From: Alloiococcus sp035301245
GTDB lineage: Bacteria; Bacillota; Bacilli; Lactobacillales; Carnobacteriaceae_A
DNA length: 13,781 bases
Direction: 5' to 3'
Assembly (NCBI GenBank): GCA_035301245.1
Contig: DATGUS010000103.1
Span: 1 to 13,781 of the forward strand
In this document: positions 13,629 to 13,781 of the stretch, in pieces
Layout of the letters: each line of letters begins with the position of its first letter
How positions within the stretch are numbered: position 1 is the stretch's first letter
Translations under genes and position numbers: made by a program
The notes under the pieces: generated by a model
What the model saw: only the letters and a program-made list of their open reading frames with translations
The model's database searches: none
What the model was told of the DNA's origin: nothing

Positions 13629-13781
13629 ATGAAAAATTCAATATTATATGTTGATGGTTACAATATGATTGGCGCATGGCCAAACCTTAAACCACTACAA
13701 CAACGTAATCAAATTGGCGATGCTAGAGATCTCCTCCTTGATATGTTAAGTAATTATAGTAAATTCACAGGTATTAAAGTG
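13629..13781 (+). CDS. yacP: YacP/Rae1 ribosome-associated NYN-domain endoribonuclease (3'-truncated by window edge)
   Basis: The first 51 codons are visible and the frame is open at the right edge. The N terminus, with LYVDGYNMIGAWPNLK (6-21), is the characteristic opening of the YacP (Rae1) NYN/PIN-like nuclease family. The Asp and Asn of VDGYN are expected to be part of the active site. ARDLLLDMLSNYSKFTG (32-48) then follows the family pattern. In Bacillus subtilis Rae1 cleaves certain mRNAs in the ribosomal A site. AGGAG (13616-13620) lies 8 nt before the ATG. In Bacillus the gene normally follows cysS, mrnC and rlmB; here it follows a sugar regulator with its own candidate promoter, so its local context differs. 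The visible part is too short to check the rest of the protein. Confidence 0.9.
   Translation, partial: MKNSILYVDGYNMIGAWPNLKPLQQRNQIGDARDLLLDMLSNYSKFTGIKV

Noticed and set aside
1..13781. Defence system, prophage, insertion sequence, CRISPR array, tRNA or rRNA gene
   Set aside because: All long frames are assigned to metabolism, repair, sugar uptake or regulation. No transposase, integrase, spaced repeat array or tRNA/rRNA-like sequence was recognised.

Overview
The window is AT-rich DNA with compact operons, strong AGGAGG-type ribosome binding sites and gene families typical of Bacilli. These include a zinc-hook SbcC, a Bacillus-style pyr gene order with PyrK/PyrD class 1B, a GlvA/GlvC/GlvR-type alpha-glucoside system with a CcpA-type cre box, and a YacP/Rae1 ribonuclease. 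A low-GC Firmicute of class Bacilli, plausibly Lactobacillales, is the best reading. The sequence alone does not fix the genus.

Layout. (1) 1-2322 (+): the C-terminal 773 residues of the DNA repair ATPase SbcC, cut by the left edge and followed by a hairpin terminator. (2) 2586-7936 (+): a tightly coupled pyrimidine operon pyrB-pyrC-pyrK-pyrD-pyrF-pyrE, driven by an extended -10 promoter 41-42 nt upstream of pyrB. It converts carbamoyl phosphate and aspartate to UMP. carAB, pyrR and pyrP are not in the window, and no PyrR attenuator is visible. (3) 7952-8039: a large shared hairpin that can terminate both converging transcripts. (4) 8046-9203 (-): a glycerate kinase with its own promoter and a leader of about 105 nt. 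(5) 9204-9628: a 425-nt gap with the glycerate kinase promoter, a strong 15-bp terminator stem and several palindromes. (6) 9629-12552 (-): a two-gene catabolic operon. A PTS IICB permease imports and phosphorylates an alpha-glucoside such as maltose, and a GH4 6-phospho-alpha-glucosidase cleaves the product. (7) 12553-12779: a divergent control region with a near-consensus cre box over the permease -35 element and three TTACA direct repeats at an exact 19-bp period. (8) 12780-13547 (+): an RpiR-family regulator with a sugar-phosphate-sensing SIS domain. (9) 13629-13781 (+): the first 51 codons of yacP/rae1, cut by the right edge.

The window is mostly housekeeping and sugar metabolism, and I see no phage, transposon, CRISPR array, RNA gene or defence island. 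The points most worth a second look are regulatory or evolutionary. The pyr transcript appears to begin AAUUUG, as in the UTP-sensitive E. coli pyrBI promoter. PyrE belongs to the clostridial/enterobacterial lineage rather than the Bacillus lineage of its neighbours. The phased repeats next to the permease promoter are candidate sites for the RpiR regulator.
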